From positions 124,001-188,000 of the forward strand of contig CABJAS010000003.1 of the NCBI GenBank assembly GCA_902363625.1: a DNA stretch of 64,000 nucleotides, read 5' to 3'. This document shows, in pieces, positions 36,856-45,824 of this stretch. Position numbers and translations under genes: made by a program. The stretch's first letter is position 1. The number at the start of each line of letters is the position of its first letter. A model generated the notes under the pieces. The model saw only the letters and a program-made list of their open reading frames with translations, was not told where the DNA came from and did no database searches. Origin of the DNA: Clostridiaceae bacterium (GTDB taxonomy: Bacteria; Bacillota_I; Bacilli_A; Erysipelotrichales; Coprobacillaceae).

Positions 36856-39000
36856 TTAACGACTTAAGCTTCTTCTTTTCTTCTCTACCACAACTAATGC
36901 CGCAGACACTAAACCAAGAAGGGCAAAGGCACTATATAATGAAGCATTTGTCTTATCTCCTGTTGAAGGATTATCCGTATTTTCGGTTTTGTTTTCTCCT
37001 TTATCATCAGGTTTAACGACTTCCTCTACTGGTAATTTTTCATAAACCGCTGTAACAACTAAATTTTTAGTTACCTTACTAAAATCTGTATCCCATTTAA
37101 TAAATGTATACCCTTCGATAGTTGGGGCAGCTGGAGCGGTTGCCTTTTCTCCATCTTTTACAGATTCTATTTTTAACACTGCTCCATTCATATCCACAAA
37201 GGTGACTTCATGTATAGGTCCTTCCGGAGTTGGTGCTGGTGTCACTGTTTTTTCTTCAAAAACAACTGCATAAGTTGAGAATCGATCTGTTTCAAATGTA
37301 ATCACATTATCTGTTAACGCAGCTTTGATTTTATCCACTTTTCCTTCGTGCATACGTAATACATAAACATCTTTATCTTTTGCATTCTCTGCTACATCGT
37401 TTGGTAATACAACAGTGAAAGTTAACGGTTTAGGCAATACTGTGATATTACCTAAATCACTTGTTGGTGTTTTTACTAAAACACTTAAATCAAGATACAT
37501 TGCAACTTCTGTTACACTGTTATTTTCCTGAGTAATTTGTTTCAATTCTTTTTCAATCGCTTTAATATCTTCACTCGCCTGTGGATTTGCTGTGTTGATT
37601 TCTTCTACTGTTGGATTTACTGTAATTGTTTCTCCTGATGCAATCGCATCATTAATATTTTGTACTGTTTTTTCATCAGTATATACTGAATCTGTACCTT
37701 TACTAATAATATCATTTAATGTATCATTTAAAATTTCAGGTGCTTTTTCATCATTTAACCCCGCCTGTGGTTTCTCTACCGGTTTTTGGGTATCGACAGA
37801 AGGCGGTGTTGGGTTTTCTATCTTATAGACAGATATGATACACTCTGCCGTTTTAGATCCTGCTGTAACGGTAATTGTTGTCTTACCTGTTGCGATTGCT
37901 GTTACTACTCCGTTTTCTACAGTAGCAATATTTGGATTTGAAGAACTCCAGCTTATTTCTTCTGCAGTTTCAGTAGGTGTTGTTACAGCATTTAATGTTA
38001 ATTTTTTTCCTACTTCAATAGAAGCTGCATTATCTAAAACTACATTTGTTACTTTAGTAGCAAGTTTAGCATCTTCTAATGACTCGTAACCATACCCCCC
38101 TACTACAGTATTAAACAATACTTCAGACATACCATTACTATCATTTGTATACGTATCAGAAATCATTCCCCATTGACTATTATATTTACTATAATATTCC
38201 AATCCTGAAGAAGTCACTTCCGCAGTAACCTCCCAATCCACATTTTCGTTGATTACTTTTTTATTATTTTCTAATTTAATACCATTTGTTTTAATTTTAT
38301 TATTTCCATTGTAACCTGCCACAAATCCACCAAAACATGCTTCCGGGTCTGTTCCATCTGCTTCTAATTCAACAGTCGTATTGGTAACAGAACAATGATT
38401 TGCCGTAAAGCTTCCGCTTTGTTGTGAGAACCCGTGTAATGCTCCTACTTTTGTATAACCCCTGATTATTGAATTATTAACATCAACATCATTATAAACT
38501 AATGTGCCGGTATTATTAGCGACAACAACTGCCAAAATGCTTGATCCTGTGGATTTACTACCTGTAGTCACTGGATCAACATCTACTTTTGCATTTGCAA
38601 ATTTCAAATCATTAATAGTTAAAGTCCCTTTATTATTAGCAATCCATCCTGCATAATAATCACATGATCCCCCATCTCCGGCAATCCCGCTACCACTTGG
38701 TAATAGAGCACCTTCTAAAACAGTCATATTGAGGATAGTATATCCATTTCCATTAACTGTAAGATTTCTGCCTACTCCAATCGTAATTCCTTTCCATACA
38801 GCATCTGCCAAATCAATATTTTGTGTAATATTAATTTCGGTAACTGCCTCATTACTAAATGCCTCAATTAACTCTTCACGACTAGAAACATTTGCTACGT
38901 TCGAATTATCAACTGCCTGAACTGGTATGGCACATAAACTAAACGCCATAGCTAGTGAAGCCGTTAAAACTAATAACTTTTTCTTTATAAACTTTTTCAT
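36856..39000 (-). CDS. Sortase-anchored surface protein with Big2 and InlB-type repeats
   Basis: The 714-residue precursor has a signal peptide (KKLLVLTASLAMAFSLCAIP, cleaved near residue 30). A region rich in Asn and Gly strands (about 50-280, GLUG- or polymorphic-like) follows, then a Big2 immunoglobulin-like domain (about 318-395; SWSSSNPNIATVENGVVTAI), a proline linker, a stalk ending in TFETDRFSTYAVVFE, an InlB B-type repeat (about 600-660; GYTFIKWDTDFSKVTKNLV) and a cell-wall sorting signal NPSTG at 677-681 with membrane helix and RR tail. NPSTG is an atypical form of LPxTG. It is probably an adhesin or environment-binding protein. No sortase gene is in the window. Confidence 0.85.
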   Translation of the reverse strand: MKKFIKKKLLVLTASLAMAFSLCAIPVQAVDNSNVANVSSREELIEAFSNEAVTEINITQNIDLADAVWKGITIGVGRNLTVNGNGYTILNMTVLEGALLPSGSGIAGDGGSCDYYAGWIANNKGTLTINDLKFANAKVDVDPVTTGSKSTGSSILAVVVANNTGTLVYNDVDVNNSIIRGYTKVGALHGFSQQSGSFTANHCSVTNTTVELEADGTDPEACFGGFVAGYNGNNKIKTNGIKLENNKKVINENVDWEVTAEVTSSGLEYYSKYNSQWGMISDTYTNDSNGMSEVLFNTVVGGYGYESLEDAKLATKVTNVVLDNAASIEVGKKLTLNAVTTPTETAEEISWSSSNPNIATVENGVVTAIATGKTTITVTAGSKTAECIISVYKIENPTPPSVDTQKPVEKPQAGLNDEKAPEILNDTLNDIISKGTDSVYTDEKTVQNINDAIASGETITVNPTVEEINTANPQASEDIKAIEKELKQITQENNSVTEVAMYLDLSVLVKTPTSDLGNITVLPKPLTFTVVLPNDVAENAKDKDVYVLRMHEGKVDKIKAALTDNVITFETDRFSTYAVVFEEKTVTPAPTPEGPIHEVTFVDMNGAVLKIESVKDGEKATAPAAPTIEGYTFIKWDTDFSKVTKNLVVTAVYEKLPVEEVVKPDDKGENKTENTDNPSTGDKTNASLYSAFALLGLVSAALVVVEKKRRSLSR

Positions 39001-39539
39001 TATGTTTTTCTCCCCCTTTTATAAAGATAAAATAATAAACTAAAACCACATTCTATTTTTTAATGAGGTAATCTAAACTCAGTTAATTCTACCATAAAGT
39101 ATTTACATCTTAAAAATTGTCAAAAAACAGCAATCAAACTAAAAATCCTGATAAATATATTTTTTAACTCTTTTACACTTTTGATATACCAGTTTCTTTA
39201 AATCAAAATCTATTAAAATTGTCATCAATGATGATAGTCCTTATCTTAATAGTTATACTTACTCTCATGAATTGAAAACGATAATATAAATAGAAAATAA
39301 TTTGAACTTGATACTTTTCTAAAGCTCAGTCCCCATAGATACTATAATTTTATAAATCACCCGCTTTCATTGTTTTTATGCGCCTTTTTGATTTTCATCA
39401 TTTAACCTCGGATACTTTTCCAGCATCTGTTTGAACGTAACCTTTAAAGAATCAATAAACAGTTTTCAAGGCGGCTCCAAAAGCCTACCATTAGTTACAA
39501 AAAAGCCCTAATCAAACTACTATTCCAGCTTATGTTTCC
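39001..39539. other. Gene-poor decayed region
   Basis: No intact gene is seen between the surface-protein start and the recombinase remnant. A short protein-like minus-strand frame near 39380-39470 (LFIDSLKVTFKQMLEKYPRL) has no start codon and is stopped after 29 codons, so it may be another relic. The promoter of the surface-protein gene should lie in 39001-39100, but no clear box pair was found. Confidence 0.4.
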
Positions 39540-39880
39540 ATTATTGTTTTAATCAAATGTTTGCCCTAGCGAGAGAAAGCCATGTGACTCACCTTCATTA
39601 TTTCATTGACTTTTCTTAAGCTGATTATCTCATCTAACTATAATTGCAGGACTCCAAAAACTCCTTCGGAATTTTTAGGAGGGACTGCCAAAAGCAACGC
39701 CTTTTAATTTTGCTTCACGAATTCCTTCTGCCTGTCTTTGGCAAATATTTTCTCTTTTCACTTGAGCTGCGTAATATTTACACTGCTAAATCGGAGATGA
39801 ATCAGGTGTTTTTTATTTCACTTGTCTACTCCAGTGGGATTATACCGAAGTATAAAATAGCTTTTTTACTATAACAGGAT
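39540..39880 (-). pseudogene. Remnant of a serine recombinase (resolvase family)
   Basis: Pieces in more than one minus-strand frame match the C-terminal half of Tn3/Gin-type resolvases. The best run is YYAAQVKRENICQRQAEGIR followed by EAKLKGVAFGSP, which corresponds to the conserved RENIRQRQAEGIxxAKxxGVxFGRP segment before the DNA-binding domain. Upstream, ILYFGIIPLE and TSEIKNT-FISDLAV with stops between them match the preceding strand-helix part. The catalytic N-terminal serine region is absent, and several stops occur. It marks a former mobile element. Confidence 0.7.
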
Positions 39881-39920
39881 AAAAAAAGAGCTGAACGCTC
39901 AGATAGTTCAAAAACTATCT
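39881..39920 (-). terminator. Double-hairpin terminator after the GlpQ-like gene
   Basis: On the minus strand AGATAGTT/AACTATCT is followed at once by GAGC/GCTC and seven T residues. It ends a 3' region of about 150 bases after the phosphodiesterase stop that also contains ATCG/CGAT and CCCTT/AAGGG hairpins. Confidence 0.65.
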
Positions 39921-40034
39921 ATTCGTTACAGCATCTTTCATTTATTACTACCCTTATCTTTAAAAGGGCATCTTATCGTCCTCGCGATTATTTAAAGTGT
40001 CCTAACCTTTTAAGTATCACTACAATTTCGTGTC

Positions 40035-40760
40035 TTAATCACCGTTTTTTATAGCTAATGCCAAATCTGGATAATTGGTAATCAGTCCATCCACCTGCAT
40101 CTCAATAAAGCGTTTCATATCTTCACGCTTATTCACTGTCCAAGTATTGACGATGATGCCTTGTTGATGCGCTTCTTGGATATAGTTGGGAATCTGCAAA
40201 TTAGCATAAAAAGGATGCAAAGCATCTGCCTGAATATGTGTTGCATAATCCCAAGGCTGAACAATTCCTTCGGCATAAAGCAGTCCGATTCGTGCATTCG
40301 GATCGATCGCTTTTACCTTCATCAATGTATAGTGATTAAATGAAGAATAAATGATTTGCCGTTCTACACCGTAAGTTTTTACTAATGCAACCACTTTTTC
40401 TTCAATTCCCGGATAACTGTAAAAATCTGTTTTTAGCTCAATATTTAATAAGATGCCTGAGCTTTTTACTAATTCCAATAAATCCGATAACAAAGGCAGT
40501 TTACAAAATTCATACTGTTCCATATGATTATTATAATTGAAAGCCGCTAATTGTTCATACGTACAATCTTTAACATAGCCTAAGCCATTGCTGGTGCGAT
40601 CAATCTTTTCATCATGAATGATCACGACTTGACCGTCACACGTAAGATGGACATCGGTTTCGATTCCCTCTGCCCCTAATCCGATCGCTAATTTGAATGC
40701 TTCCATCGTATTTTCAGGAGCATATCCGCTAGCTCCGCGATGGGCAATTATTTTTGTCAT
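40035..40760 (-). CDS. Glycerophosphodiester phosphodiesterase
   Basis: This 241-residue GDPD-fold enzyme hydrolyses glycerophosphodiesters to glycerol-3-phosphate and an alcohol. The N-terminal IIAHRGASGYAPENTMEAF holds the catalytic His and Arg. GAEGIETDVHLTCDGQVVIIHDE gives the metal-binding Glu-Asp pair and second His, and NIELK the further metal ligand. There is no signal peptide, so it is cytosolic (UgpQ-like). The gene stands alone with a long structured 3' region. Confidence 0.93.
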   Translation of the reverse strand: MTKIIAHRGASGYAPENTMEAFKLAIGLGAEGIETDVHLTCDGQVVIIHDEKIDRTSNGLGYVKDCTYEQLAAFNYNNHMEQYEFCKLPLLSDLLELVKSSGILLNIELKTDFYSYPGIEEKVVALVKTYGVERQIIYSSFNHYTLMKVKAIDPNARIGLLYAEGIVQPWDYATHIQADALHPFYANLQIPNYIQEAHQQGIIVNTWTVNKREDMKRFIEMQVDGLITNYPDLALAIKNGD

Positions 40761-40898
40761 TTCTATTCACCTCGCTTCAAATTATAGCATAATCATCAAC
40801 ATAAATATCCCCGTTTACAATAATTTAACAAATTTAATTTTATAATAATATACCCCATTCTTCTTATAATAAGCTATAATAAAGATGGAGGGATTTCT

Positions 40899-41438
40899 AT
40901 GTCACAATTTACACAGAGATTAAAAAGAGAAGTTGTAGTATCTTCAATCATTTATATATTGGTTGGATTCATTTTCTTATTTTATCCAACGATGAGCGCT
41001 AACATTATTGCCTATATCTTAGGTGGAACAATTTTAGCTTTTGGGATCGGTAAGGTGCTTGTTTACCGTAAACAAGAAGAGATTCATATGAATGATCGTA
41101 TGGATTTACTGATTGGTGCAATTGCTTTAGGTGGTGGAGTCTTCATTTTCTTCAATCCGCCTATTGTTTTATCTATTTTGCCATTCATTGCCGGAATCTT
41201 CATGATTATTGAAGCGTTCTCATTGATGCAGACCATTCAGCCGTTAAAAGCCGATAAGAATATGTATAATATTTCTTTTGTCTTAATGATTATCTTATTT
41301 GTTGGCGGCATCGTTATATTGATTAACCCATTTAAAGTCGCTAAAACTGTATTGATGATTATTGGTGCTTTCTTTATCTTTGATGGCATATCTCAGCTAT
41401 ATGCCACCAATCAAATAAAGCGACTGATGAATCGCTAA
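40899..41438 (+). CDS. HdeD/DUF308-family membrane protein
   Basis: The 179-residue protein has six hydrophobic helices in three repeated pairs (VVSSIIYILVGFIFLFYPTM, then LLIGAIALGGGVFIFFNPP, then VLMIILFVGGIVILINP), with the recurrent L-F/I-NP turns of DUF308. HdeD of E. coli is linked to acid stress; the function in Firmicutes is unknown. GGAGGG precedes the ATG. It is a single gene with its own terminator. Confidence 0.82.
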   Translation: MSQFTQRLKREVVVSSIIYILVGFIFLFYPTMSANIIAYILGGTILAFGIGKVLVYRKQEEIHMNDRMDLLIGAIALGGGVFIFFNPPIVLSILPFIAGIFMIIEAFSLMQTIQPLKADKNMYNISFVLMIILFVGGIVILINPFKVAKTVLMIIGAFFIFDGISQLYATNQIKRLMNR

Positions 41439-41463
41439 ACACTTCGCTATGAAGTGTTTTTTA
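41437..41463 (+). terminator. Terminator of the DUF308 gene
   Basis: AAACACTTC/GAAGTGTTT stem followed by T residues, overlapping the stop codon. Confidence 0.8.
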
Positions 41464-41471
41464 TTATTGTT

Positions 41472-41540
41472 ACATGGAAAGCTAGCTTGACATATTAACA
41501 AAAGGAAGTATAATTAAAGTATGGAAAGTTAACTTTACAT
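41472..41540 (+). promoter_or_regulatory. Promoter between two matching palindromic operators
   Basis: TTGACA (41487-41492), a 16-base spacer and TATAAT (41509-41514) drive the XRE gene. Two 22-base copies of one site, 41472-41493 and 41519-41540, share GGAAAGYTARCTT with perfect palindromic centres AAGCTAGCTT and AAAGTTAACTTT, 47 bases apart. One overlaps the -35 box, the other follows the -10 box, as expected for autorepression by the small XRE protein. Confidence 0.8.
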
Positions 41541-41554
41541 GAAAGGGTGATACT

Positions 41555-41758
41555 TTGAAAAATCGCTTAGAAGAAATAAGGAAAGAACGCGGAATCAAAC
41601 AAGAAGAACTGGCAAATGCTTTAGAAGTATCCAGACAGACGATTGGCTCATTGGAAAATGGGCGCTACAATCCATCAATTATATTAGCTTTTAAAATTGC
41701 TCATTATTTTAATATGCGTATTGAAGATATCTTCATTTATGAGGAGGAATTAAAATGA
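41555..41758 (+). CDS. Small XRE-family transcriptional regulator
   Basis: The 67-residue protein consists only of a Cro/CI helix-turn-helix (IRKERGIKQEELANALEVSR then QTIGSLENGRYNPS). It starts with TTG at 41555 behind GAAAGGGTGA; no suitable ATG exists. Such small regulators commonly precede a membrane protein in Firmicutes. Its stop overlaps the next start (ATGA), and twin palindromes flank its promoter, so autoregulation is likely. Confidence 0.85.
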   Translation: MKNRLEEIRKERGIKQEELANALEVSRQTIGSLENGRYNPSIILAFKIAHYFNMRIEDIFIYEEELK

Positions 41759-42183
41759 AAAAGAATACAAGTATTTTCATAACTATTTTAGGAATTATTC
41801 TGCTTGCTGTCGGTCTTTACATGGTGAGAACTATCATTGATCCACAGGGGCTGATAAAAACAATGCCATATCTCGCTATCGGTTTTGGGTGCGGCATGTT
41901 TGGGCATGGACTGGGAGAACTTTATAATCGTCATGTCATAGGAAAAGATCCTCAGTTAGCTAAACAGATAGAAATCAATAAGAAGGATGAACGCAATGTC
42001 ATGCTGGCAAATACTGCCAAAGCAAAAGGGTTTGATATTATGACTTATGTCTTTTCTGCCCTACTTTTAGCTTATGCCTTGATGGGCTGCGGCTGGGAAA
42101 TCGTTATTCCTTTTGTTGTTGCTTATTTATTTGTGGAAATATATGCTGTCTATTCTCGTGTAAAGATTGAAAGAGAACAATGA
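41755..42183 (+). CDS. Membrane protein partnered with the XRE regulator
   Basis: The 142-residue protein has about four hydrophobic segments (near 6-26, 37-53, 95-110 and 114-130) and a central hydrophilic DERNVMLANTAKAKGFD stretch, a feature of small Firmicute membrane proteins found behind YozG-like regulators. It is translationally coupled to the XRE gene. The function is unknown; roles in stress or peptide immunity have been proposed for such pairs, but nothing here proves one. Confidence 0.7.
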   Translation: MKKNTSIFITILGIILLAVGLYMVRTIIDPQGLIKTMPYLAIGFGCGMFGHGLGELYNRHVIGKDPQLAKQIEINKKDERNVMLANTAKAKGFDIMTYVFSALLLAYALMGCGWEIVIPFVVAYLFVEIYAVYSRVKIEREQ

Positions 42184-42249
42184 TTTTTAATGAATGACTT
42201 TATCTATCGACAATGGTAAAATAAAGCTATGGGTAGAAGGAGGCATACA

Positions 42250-42714
42250 ATGAAATTTACAGGAACCGTTCTTTCAGTTGCAGATATTCATGCAGCTAGA
42301 AAATTTTATGAGGATTTATTTAATTTAGACGTATATCAAGATTATGGCATCAACATCATGTTTACTTGTGGTGTTTGCTTACAGCAGGAATTTGATTGGC
42401 TGATTCATCTGCCAAAAGAAAAGATTACAGATTACCCTAATAATATGGAATTATGTTTTGAAGAAGAACACTTTGATGCTTTCCTAAAAAAATTAGAAGA
42501 CTACGAAGTGCAGTATCTTGGTGATGTCATCGAACATGACTGGGGACAGCGAGTGGTACGCTTTTACGATTTAGACGGACATATCATTGAAGTGGGCGAA
42601 TCAATGAAAATGGTGATTCAGCGTTTCCTTAATACCGGATTAACGATGGATGAGGTATCGATGAAAATGGATGCTTCGGTTGAAGATTTAACGAAACTAT
42701 TGAATGCATCCTAA
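42250..42714 (+). CDS. VOC-superfamily (glyoxalase/bleomycin-resistance fold) protein
   Basis: The 154-residue protein begins MKFTGTVLSVADIHAARKFY, the usual first beta-strand and helix of VOC proteins, and ends its fold with VRFYDLDGHIIEVGESM, where the C-terminal metal-ligand Glu is found. A short helical tail follows. The substrate is unknown. GAAGGAGG precedes the ATG at 42250; the frame is open seven codons further up without a ribosome site. A GNAT gene follows 33 bases downstream. Confidence 0.82.
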   Translation: MKFTGTVLSVADIHAARKFYEDLFNLDVYQDYGINIMFTCGVCLQQEFDWLIHLPKEKITDYPNNMELCFEEEHFDAFLKKLEDYEVQYLGDVIEHDWGQRVVRFYDLDGHIIEVGESMKMVIQRFLNTGLTMDEVSMKMDASVEDLTKLLNAS

Positions 42715-42747
42715 AAAATCAAACAAAAGAATGAAAAGGATTAAAAT

Positions 42748-43338
42748 ATGACAAATACACCTACTTTAGAAACAGAAAGATTAATATTAAGACAATTTAA
42801 CGAAAAGGATATAGATGCCTTGCTTGCCATTTATAGAGATAAGGAAGTGAATACGTACTTACCTTGGTTTCCCCTAACGTCTATTGAGGAAGCTAAAGCC
42901 TTTTATAAAGACCATTATGCCACTGCTTATCAACAACCTTGCGGTTATCGCTATGCGGTCTGTTTAAAAGAAGATAACGTCCCTATCGGCTATGTGCATG
43001 TCAGTATGGAAGAGGCTCATGACTTTGGCTATGGGCTGCGTAAGGAGTTTTGGCATCAAGGCATCATAAGTGAAGCAAGCAAAGCGGTAGTGGAACAACT
43101 AAGAAAAGATGGCTTTAGATTTATTACGGCAACTCATGACGTTAAAAATCCTCGCAGCGGCAATGTCATGAAACAATTAGGTATGCAGTATAAATATTCT
43201 TATGAAGAACAATGGCAGCCAAAAGATATCTTAGTAACATTTCGATTATATCAGTTAAATTTTGATGGGTTAAATGATCGTGTTTATGATAAATATTGGA
43301 ATACATCAAAAGTTCATTTTATAGAAACTGATCTATAA
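42748..43338 (+). CDS. GNAT family N-acetyltransferase (RimJ/RimL-like)
   Basis: The 196-residue protein starts with LETERLILRQFNEKDIDALL, typical of the RimJ/RimL ribosomal-protein or small-molecule acetyltransferase branch. The acetyl-CoA region reads YGLRKEFWHQGIISEASKAV, and the conserved NVMKQLGMQYK motif comes near the C-terminus. The target is unknown. It follows the VOC gene closely and ends at a terminator. Confidence 0.88.
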   Translation: MTNTPTLETERLILRQFNEKDIDALLAIYRDKEVNTYLPWFPLTSIEEAKAFYKDHYATAYQQPCGYRYAVCLKEDNVPIGYVHVSMEEAHDFGYGLRKEFWHQGIISEASKAVVEQLRKDGFRFITATHDVKNPRSGNVMKQLGMQYKYSYEEQWQPKDILVTFRLYQLNFDGLNDRVYDKYWNTSKVHFIETDL

Positions 43339-43351
43339 CCTCTATTTTAAG

Positions 43352-43380
43352 AGAACGCTTTGTGCGTTCTTCTTTTTTTA
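43352..43380 (+). terminator. Terminator of the GNAT gene
   Basis: AGAACGC/GCGTTCT stem with a short loop followed by TCTTTTTTT. Confidence 0.85.
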
Positions 43381-43512
43381 TCCCCAAGATTGGATTGTGT
43401 ATCTGTAGTCTATATAGTAAAATGATAATTCCTCCCGAATTCTCCATACAGGGGATCGTGTTTTATTCACGCTAGGGATATAGTTAGCTTATAAGATAAA
43501 GGAAGGAATATT

Positions 43513-43968
43513 ATGAATCAACTTACGATTGGAAAATATATTGCTAAAAAAAGAAAAGAAAAAAACTTAACTCAGATACAGCTGGCAGAACGATTAAACG
43601 TCTCTAATAAAACCATTTCAAAATGGGAAAATGGCAACTGTATGCCGGGCTACAGTGTGATTGAAGGTTTATGTCAGGAGTTATCGATCACGATTGCTGA
43701 ACTGATGGACGGAGAAGATACTAAGCAAAACAGTATTCGTATCTATGACGAAGCACAAATGATGGATCTTCTCAAAAGGACACAGCAATTAGAAAAGCAG
43801 AAAAATATTCTGTATGGGATTTTATTGATTATGCTGGGAATTGGACTATTCGTTATTTCGAGAACAGTCATGATCGTTAATTTTTTCTCCGGACTGCTTT
43901 TTGGAGCGGCGATTGCCATTGTTTTAGCAGGGGTGTACTGCATGATCTATCACATCGCTAAGAATTAA
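43513..43968 (+). CDS. XRE-family regulator with two membrane segments
   Basis: An N-terminal Cro/CI HTH (about 8-60; NLTQIQLAERLNVSNKTISK) is followed by a coiled linker and two hydrophobic helices (about 98-115 and 121-143), giving 151 residues. The layout parallels the XRE protein at 17755-18264, but the sequences differ. GGAAGG precedes the ATG. The target is unknown. Confidence 0.83.
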   Translation: MNQLTIGKYIAKKRKEKNLTQIQLAERLNVSNKTISKWENGNCMPGYSVIEGLCQELSITIAELMDGEDTKQNSIRIYDEAQMMDLLKRTQQLEKQKNILYGILLIMLGIGLFVISRTVMIVNFFSGLLFGAAIAIVLAGVYCMIYHIAKN

Positions 43969-43981
43969 TGAGTTGATTAAG

Positions 43982-44013
43982 AACAGGAGCGTGATTATGC
44001 TCCTGTTTTATTT
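43982..44013 (+). terminator. Terminator of the XRE/membrane gene
   Basis: ACAGGAGC/GCTCCTGT stem followed by TTTATTTA. Confidence 0.7.
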
Positions 44014-44149
44014 ATATTTTTGACATATCATTAGGATTCCTACCATTAAAAATAGAATTTAAAACAACGACACCCTTATTATTAATAATGATACCTCAAT
44101 ACGCCCCATCATAACCTTAGCTGTTTGAATTTTATTAAAGAAAAGAAAT

Positions 44150-44175
44150 AAAAAAATGATATAGCCATAGCTATA
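44150..44175 (-). terminator. Terminator of the MATE gene
   Basis: Minus strand TATAGC/GCTATA with a four-base loop, then TCATTTTTTT, overlapping the stop codon. Confidence 0.7.
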
Positions 44176-45538
44176 CCACTTCATTCATTATATTTTCTTT
44201 TGCTTTAAATTGTATCGATAATCGATTAACCATATGATGATAATACGGTATCAGCAATACATCGGCTCCGATCCAGGCAATTGGACTTGCCATACAAATA
44301 CCGGCAAAACCAAACATTCCAGATAAAACGATTGCCGCAATAACACGCATGATCAGCTCCATTGCCCCTGAAAGCATTGGAATGAATCCATTTCCCAAGC
44401 CTTGAATGGTAGAACGGTAAACAAACAGTAACCCCAATACCCAGCAGAAAGCAGCAACAAAGCTCAGATACTCTTTAGAAGTATTAATAACATTCATCTG
44501 ATCTGCAGAGACAAACAACTGTGTGAACAGTCCACCGCAGAAATACAAGATGATACCCCCGATAATGCTGTAGGCAACAACCAGCTTCACACTTGAAAGC
44601 AAGCCTTCTTTAACACGGTCAATCTTTCCGGCACCTAAATTCTGTCCGGCAAAAGTCGCCATTGCCATTCCTAATGTCATGGTTGGCATCGTAAAGAATT
44701 GTTCCACTTTTGTTCCGGCAGTATAAGCCGCTACGACATCCGATCCTAATTGGTTAATTGTACCTTGTAAGATCATGACTCCTAAAGCAGTGATTGAAGA
44801 CGATAAAGCCCCGGGAATCCCAATCTTTAATAAGTTTGAAATAATTTCTTTATCCAACTTAAAATGACGTTTTGATAAATGCAAGATAGGATATTTCTTT
44901 TTCGTATAAATAAGACATAAGCCAAAGGCAATAGCTTGCGCTAAGATTGTAGCATAAGCCGTTCCTTCTACCCCCATATGAAATACAACGATAAAAGCTA
45001 TATCTAAAATAACGTTTAAAATAGATGCAATAATCAAGAAAATCAGCGGAGTCTTGCTGTCACCTAAAGCTCTTAAAAAAGAAGAGATCATATTGTAAGC
45101 AATAGTCGCGATCGTTCCGGCAAAGATGACCGAAATATACTTATAAGAATCATTGATGATATCCGCTGGTGTCTGCATGACCTCCAGCAGTAAACGAACA
45201 CCGCTGACACTAATAATCGTGACAACAAGTGTAATTGCTGCTCCCAGTACAATTGACATACCAACTGTATGACGCAGCCCCTCTTCATCATTTGCTCCAA
45301 ATCTTTGGGCGACAATGACAGAAAAACCATTCGCCAATCCCATAATGAACCCTAAAACAAAAAAACTGATACCACCGGTCGCTCCAACAGCGGCAAGTGC
45401 TTTTACTCCTATAAAATTACCAACGACGATCGTATCTGCCATTGAATAAAACTGTTGAAATACATTACCGATCAGCATCGGGATTGTAAACAGCAATATT
45501 AATTTTAATGGTTTACCATTTGTCATATCTTTTGACAT
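44171..45538 (-). CDS. MATE family efflux transporter
   Basis: The 455-residue, twelve-helix protein starts MSKDMTNGKPLKLILLFTIP and contains QQFYSMADTIVVGNFIGVKA, typical of DinF/NorM-like MATE exporters of Firmicutes. The two halves show internal repeat similarity, including VGATGGISFFV in the first and AGQNLGAGKIDRV in the second. It exports cationic drugs or metabolites using an ion gradient, as far as the family tells. It is monocistronic. It is only distantly similar to the partial MATE protein at the left edge. Confidence 0.93.
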   Translation of the reverse strand: MSKDMTNGKPLKLILLFTIPMLIGNVFQQFYSMADTIVVGNFIGVKALAAVGATGGISFFVLGFIMGLANGFSVIVAQRFGANDEEGLRHTVGMSIVLGAAITLVVTIISVSGVRLLLEVMQTPADIINDSYKYISVIFAGTIATIAYNMISSFLRALGDSKTPLIFLIIASILNVILDIAFIVVFHMGVEGTAYATILAQAIAFGLCLIYTKKKYPILHLSKRHFKLDKEIISNLLKIGIPGALSSSITALGVMILQGTINQLGSDVVAAYTAGTKVEQFFTMPTMTLGMAMATFAGQNLGAGKIDRVKEGLLSSVKLVVAYSIIGGIILYFCGGLFTQLFVSADQMNVINTSKEYLSFVAAFCWVLGLLFVYRSTIQGLGNGFIPMLSGAMELIMRVIAAIVLSGMFGFAGICMASPIAWIGADVLLIPYYHHMVNRLSIQFKAKENIMNEVV

Positions 45539-45692
45539 ATCCTCACCCCTAACTGTTTTAGTTTATCATAATTTAATGTAAATGTTTTCTTTTTTCAAAT
45601 ATTGATAAAAGTAGAAAAGACTAAATTAGCCACGGATTTCATTGATTTTTAAAAGTTTTTTTGCTAATATGAGATAATTATATTACTTTTTA

Positions 45693-45824
45693 TTGCAAGT
45701 TTCCTTTCATCTATGGTATACTATAAAAGCAAAAGAAAATAATTATGATTCAACGTATCACTGGTATTAGAGAATTGTATATTATCACTTGTGTACAGAA
45801 AATCTAATATTGAGTGATTTTTTT
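45693..45824 (+). promoter_or_regulatory. Promoter and long 5' leader of the cold-shock gene
   Basis: TTGCAA (45693-45698), an 18-base spacer and TATACT (45717-45722) would give a leader of about 145 bases, as is usual for csp mRNAs. The leader contains ATCACT (45784-45789) pairing with AGTGAT (45813-45818), followed by seven T residues, a possible attenuator or temperature-sensitive fold. Confidence 0.55.

Noticed and set aside
39644..39874. 76-codon plus-strand open frame
   Set aside because: It lies antisense to the serine-recombinase remnant, has no good ribosome site and its translation is unlike any protein I know; treated as a shadow of the relic.
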